DNA from: Planctomycetota bacterium
Lineage (GTDB): Bacteria; Planctomycetota; Phycisphaerae; Phycisphaerales; UBA1924
NCBI GenBank assembly: GCA_017303565.1
Contig: JAFLCM010000079.1
Coordinates: 1 to 8,794, forward strand
Length of the DNA stretch: 8,794 nt
Direction of reading: 5' to 3'
In this document: positions 6,520 to 8,794 of the stretch, piece by piece
Position numbering within the stretch: position 1 is the stretch's first letter
How the letters are laid out: each line of letters starts with the position of its first letter
Notes under the pieces: generated by a model
What the model was told of the DNA's origin: nothing
Seen by the model: the letters and a program-made list of their open reading frames with translations, nothing else
The model's database searches: none
Position numbers and translations under genes: made by a program

Positions 6520-8247
6520 ATGTCGATGATGACGCGTGCGGTTCTGTTGGCGTGCGGGGTGGTGATGGCGGCGGGTTCCGCGGTGGCGGTGCCGCCGACG
6601 CCGGCGCCGTCGATCTCGACCGGGCCGGACGTGGTGGCGTCGGGGATCGGTTCGAGCAGCGGTTCGTCGCCTTTCGGTGATTCGACGACGGGCGGGGTGA
6701 CGACCAACGGGTCGGTGGGGAGCGTGGTGGCGTACTCGGTGGGGACGATCTCGTGCAACATCGGGACGGCGGACGCGATCTGGACGAGCGGGACGAACGC
6801 GCACCCGTTGATCGGGACGCAGATCTACCGCTACCGCATCGTGAACGGCGCGGGGCAGTTTGATCAGATCGGGTTGAACTGGCTGAAGCACAGTTTCTGC
6901 GCGGCGGACGCTGCGAACTGCTCGCAGCTCACGAACCCCGCGGGCGCGCTGGGCGGCGGGAGCGGGTGCCAGTGGCTGGGGCGGTTCGCGACCGACACGT
7001 ACGGCGCGGGGCTGAACGGGTCGCAGTCGAGCCTGGGGCCTCGGTCCGAGGTGAACCCGTGGACGGGCGCGTACCCGTACCCGTACGTCCTGGGCGCGGG
7101 AGCGACCGGCGACGCGATCTACAAGAGGACGCAGGTGAAGACCGCGGACCTGATCGCGGGCGCGAACTACGTCGTCGAGGTGGTGTATATCTGCACGGAT
7201 GAGCCGGCGGCGAACCGGTACAACAACTACTCGTACCGCATCGGCACTTCGAGCGGGACGACCATCAGCATGACCGGCTCGACCGAGGCGCTGCGCCCGG
7301 CGATCGTGGGCTGGAAGGAGAAGTACGACAACCAGGTGACGCTGGTGAACATCGACCCCTCGGGTTTGAGCGACGGGCGGCTGATCCTGGGGTACCGCGT
7401 GACGCAGACGGGGCCGACGACGTGGCACTACGAGTACAACGTGTTCAACATGAACAACCACAACTCGGTGCGGTCGTTCAGCGTGCCGGTGAGCGGTGGA
7501 GTGTCGATGTCGAACGTCGATTTCAACGACGTGGACTACCACTCGGGCGAGCCGTATAGCGGGACGGACTGGCCGCTGACCACCGGCGGCGGCGCGGCGA
7601 CGTGGGCGACGCAGACGTTCGCGCAGAACAGCAACGCCAACGCGATCCGCTGGTCGACGATGTACTCGTTCCGCTTCGACGCCAACGCGGCGCCGCGGAC
7701 GGGGACGGCGACGCTCGGGATGTTCCGCAGCGGCTCTTCGGTGACGGTCGAGAACGTGCTGGTGCCGACGGTGCCGACGCCGGAGCGGTTCTCGCTGGTG
7801 TCGCCGCAGAACGGCGCGACGGCGCCGGGTCTGACGCCGACGCTGACGTGGAGCGAGAGCGGGAACGCGGAGTCGTACACCGTGACGGTGGCGAACGACC
7901 CGGGTCTGACCGACCCGGTGGCGGGCGGGAGCGTCGCGGCGCTGTCGTTCCCGGTACCCAACGGGTCGCTGGTGGCCGGGCGGACGTACTACTGGAACGT
8001 GACGGCGCTGAACCAGGGCGGGAGCAAGGCGGCGTTCGGTGGGCCGTGGTCGTTCCTGACGCCCCCCCCGGCGTGCGTGGGTGATCTGAACAACGACGGG
8101 GCGACCAACACGGGCGACCTGGCGGTGTTCCTGGGCGCGTTCGGAACGGCGGTGACGCCGGGCACGAGCGGCGACCTCGATGGCGACGGGAACGTCAACA
8201 CGGCGGACCTGGCGCTGATCCTGGGCGCGTTCGGCTGCGGGGCGTGA
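6520..8247 (+). CDS. Array protein 2: paralogue of protein 1, secreted, FN3-like plus dockerin
   Basis: The protein has 575 residues and can be aligned with array protein 1 from end to end. The signal peptide is MSMMTRAVLLACGVVMAAGS followed by AVA, with cleavage before VPPTPAPS (residue 24). The unknown core carries the same five cysteines (79, 127, 134, 150, 225) and the blocks NPWTGAYPYPY, CTDEPAANRYNNYSYR, STEALRPAIVGWKEK, VTQTGPTTWHYEYN and SNVDFNDVDYHSGEPYS unchanged. An FN3-like domain spans about 424-513 (TPTLTWSESGNAESYTVTVA, TYYWNVTALN). The dockerin is 519-573: DLNNDGATNTGDL and DLDGDGNVNTADL, between C519 and C573, ending FGCGA. Divergence from copy 1 is concentrated in the N-terminal stretch, in 325-331 and in the FN3-like region; the middle of the core is most conserved. 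Synonymous codons here keep the G-ending style of hpnH and the protease. Eight consecutive C (8062-8069) lie just before the dockerin codons. Role unknown; probably an exported surface protein. Confidence 0.9.
   Translation: MSMMTRAVLLACGVVMAAGSAVAVPPTPAPSISTGPDVVASGIGSSSGSSPFGDSTTGGVTTNGSVGSVVAYSVGTISCNIGTADAIWTSGTNAHPLIGTQIYRYRIVNGAGQFDQIGLNWLKHSFCAADAANCSQLTNPAGALGGGSGCQWLGRFATDTYGAGLNGSQSSLGPRSEVNPWTGAYPYPYVLGAGATGDAIYKRTQVKTADLIAGANYVVEVVYICTDEPAANRYNNYSYRIGTSSGTTISMTGSTEALRPAIVGWKEKYDNQVTLVNIDPSGLSDGRLILGYRVTQTGPTTWHYEYNVFNMNNHNSVRSFSVPVSGGVSMSNVDFNDVDYHSGEPYSGTDWPLTTGGGAATWATQTFAQNSNANAIRWSTMYSFRFDANAAPRTGTATLGMFRSGSSVTVENVLVPTVPTPERFSLVSPQNGATAPGLTPTLTWSESGNAESYTVTVANDPGLTDPVAGGSVAALSFPVPNGSLVAGRTYYWNVTALNQGGSKAAFGGPWSFLTPPPACVGDLNNDGATNTGDLAVFLGAFGTAVTPGTSGDLDGDGNVNTADLALILGAFGCGA
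7423..7488 (+). repeat. Near-identical 66-bp direct repeat, copy in array gene 2
   Basis: Partner of 5482-5547, with a single mismatch at 7441. It encodes WHYEYNVFNMNNHNSVRSFSVP. Confidence 0.85.
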
Positions 8248-8270
8248 GGTTGGAAACGAGGTGAGTTCCT

Positions 8271-8304
8271 GCCGCCCGGCCGAAGGTCGGGCGGCTTTCT
8301 TTTT
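8271..8304 (+). terminator. Rho-independent terminator of array gene 2
   Basis: An 11-bp stem with one G-T wobble, GCCGCCCGGCC (8271-8281) with GGTCGGGCGGC (8285-8295), has a GAA loop and is followed by TTTCTTTTT. It starts 24 nt after the stop codon. Confidence 0.92.
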
Positions 8305-8513
8305 CGGAATGACCCGCCGGGGACCGGCGGTGTACCCGGCGGGGTAGCCGGGACGCGACGGCACCGGGGCGTCCGATAGCCCGGGGCGGAAAGGCGCGGG
8401 TTTGGCTTTTTTTCGTCCGGGCTTGTCCGATGATGGGTTTGGGGAGAGAGTTGGGGGACCGGTGTCGCGGACACCGGGTTATCCACGTGTCCCGTTGGCT
8501 GGCGGGATGAGTC

Positions 8514-8535
8514 GTGCCCGGCGCGTGCCGGGCGC
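8514..8535 (+). other. Leader hairpin of array gene 3
   Basis: GTGCCCGGC (8514-8522) pairs with GCCGGGCGC (8527-8535), with one wobble and a GCGT loop, ending 23 nt before the ATG. TCGAAGCG follows at 8537-8544, the same octamer that follows the leader hairpin of array gene 1. Confidence 0.45.
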
Positions 8536-8547
8536 ATCGAAGCGAAA

Positions 8548-8555
8548 AGAGAGGA
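8548..8555 (+). promoter_or_regulatory. Shine-Dalgarno of array gene 3
   Basis: AGAGAGGA precedes the ATG at 8559, with 3-4 nt between the purine core and the start. Confidence 0.55.
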
Positions 8556-8558
8556 CCG

Positions 8559-8794
8559 ATGTTGAAGCAGAACATTCGCCGGGTCGTGAGCGTGCTGGGC
8601 GTCGCCGGGCTGTGCGCGGCCGCGGTGGCGGTGCCGCCGAGCCCGCCCCCGTCCCAGTCCACCGGCCCCGACGTGGTGGTTTCGGGCATCGGTTCCAGCA
8701 GCGGCTCGTCGCCCTTCGGCGATTCGGTGGGCACGGGCGTGACCAACAACGGCACGGTCGGCTCGGTCGTCGGGTACTCGGTGGGCACGATCTC
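8559..8794 (+). CDS. Array protein 3: third paralogue, N-terminus only
   Basis: The plus-strand frame from ATG 8559 is open to the right edge, giving 78 residues. It begins MLKQNIRRVVSVLGVAGLCA, a signal peptide with cleavage likely after AVA (residue 24) before VPPSPPPSQ. The mature start, STGPDVVVSGIGSSSGSSPF, continues with GDS, GVT-N-G and VGYSVGTI. This matches array protein 2 closely at the protein level and array protein 1 more loosely. The rest of the core, and any FN3-like domain or dockerin, lie outside the window and are only predicted from the paralogues. Near residues 35-45 its DNA is identical to array gene 1 over 31 bases (8662-8692 with 4664-4694), whereas gene 2 differs there. 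Confidence 0.88.
   Translation, partial: MLKQNIRRVVSVLGVAGLCAAAVAVPPSPPPSQSTGPDVVVSGIGSSSGSSPFGDSVGTGVTNNGTVGSVVGYSVGTI

Larger units (their letters stand above)
8306..8558 (+). other. Non-coding leader region of array gene 3 with several dyads
   Basis: Between the gene 2 terminator and gene 3 I see no gene. The region contains perfect hairpins CCGCCGG/CCGGCGG (8314-8320, 8324-8330), CCCGGC/GCCGGG (8335-8340, 8347-8352) and CCGGTGTC/GACACCGG (8459-8466, 8470-8477). It also has a run of seven T at 8407-8413, preceded by a poor 6-bp stem (8378-8383 with 8397-8402). The upstream dyads plus T-run might be a second terminator or an attenuator-like element. Promoter boxes are not clear; TTGTCC at 8423-8428 is the best -35-like hexamer. 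Confidence 0.4.

Noticed and set aside
4300..8364. Very long open frame on the minus strand opposite the array
   Set aside because: It is open only because the plus-strand genes are GC-rich with biased third positions. The product is a low-complexity Arg/Pro/His/Val string that runs across intergenic regions and a terminator.
8398..8413. Seven-T run as a second terminator before array gene 3
   Set aside because: The best upstream stem is only 6 bp with a 13-nt loop and a gap before the T-run. A strong terminator already lies at 8271-8304. Kept only as a remark in the region entry.
8479..8487. TTATCCACG, one base from the DnaA box TTATCCACA
   Set aside because: It is a single site with no second box, no AT-rich unwinding region and no replication gene nearby, so chance is more likely than an origin or DnaA control.

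Overview
The window is very GC-rich, and its genes favour codons ending in G or C. It most likely comes from a member of the Planctomycetota, probably the class Phycisphaerae. The evidence is a hopanoid-type radical SAM enzyme (HpnH) and four secreted proteins. Each complete secreted protein ends in a type I dockerin-like tail with a cysteine on each side and a 'GC' near the C-terminus, a pattern I associate with this group. The lineage is an inference from protein style; the window holds no rRNA or other marker gene.

Layout: (1) Positions 1-723, minus strand, carry the N-terminal 241 residues of a probable GT-B/CgeB-like glycosyltransferase that runs off the left edge. (2) A 152-bp divergent region (724-875) holds an AT-rich promoter candidate and a strong GC hairpin. 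(3) hpnH (876-2024, plus strand) encodes adenosylhopane synthase, the first step of extended hopanoid side-chain synthesis. (4) Positions 2304-4358 encode a secreted trypsin-like protease fused to a propeller-like repeat region and a dockerin tail. (5) From 4573 to the right edge there is a tandem, same-strand array of at least three paralogous secreted proteins: 580 aa, 575 aa, and a third cut off after 78 aa. The two complete copies share one layout: signal peptide, a large N-terminal/core domain of a family I do not recognise, an FN3-like domain, and a C-terminal dockerin.

The array is not an operon. Copies 1 and 2 are each followed by a clear intrinsic terminator, and every copy has its own 200-310 bp upstream region with its own Shine-Dalgarno sequence. 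The array looks like a surface or cell-envelope protein family expanding by tandem duplication. Uneven nucleotide similarity between copies (blocks of near identity beside blocks with different synonymous codons) suggests gene conversion or mosaicism. The protease and the array proteins carry the same kind of C-terminal tail, so they probably share a location or docking partner. No cohesin is encoded here.

I saw no tRNA, rRNA, CRISPR array, transposase or integrase. Functions of the array proteins are unknown. The most interesting elements are the array itself, its mosaic nucleotide pattern, an 8-C tract placed directly before the dockerin of copy 2, and similar leader hairpins in front of copies 1 and 3.
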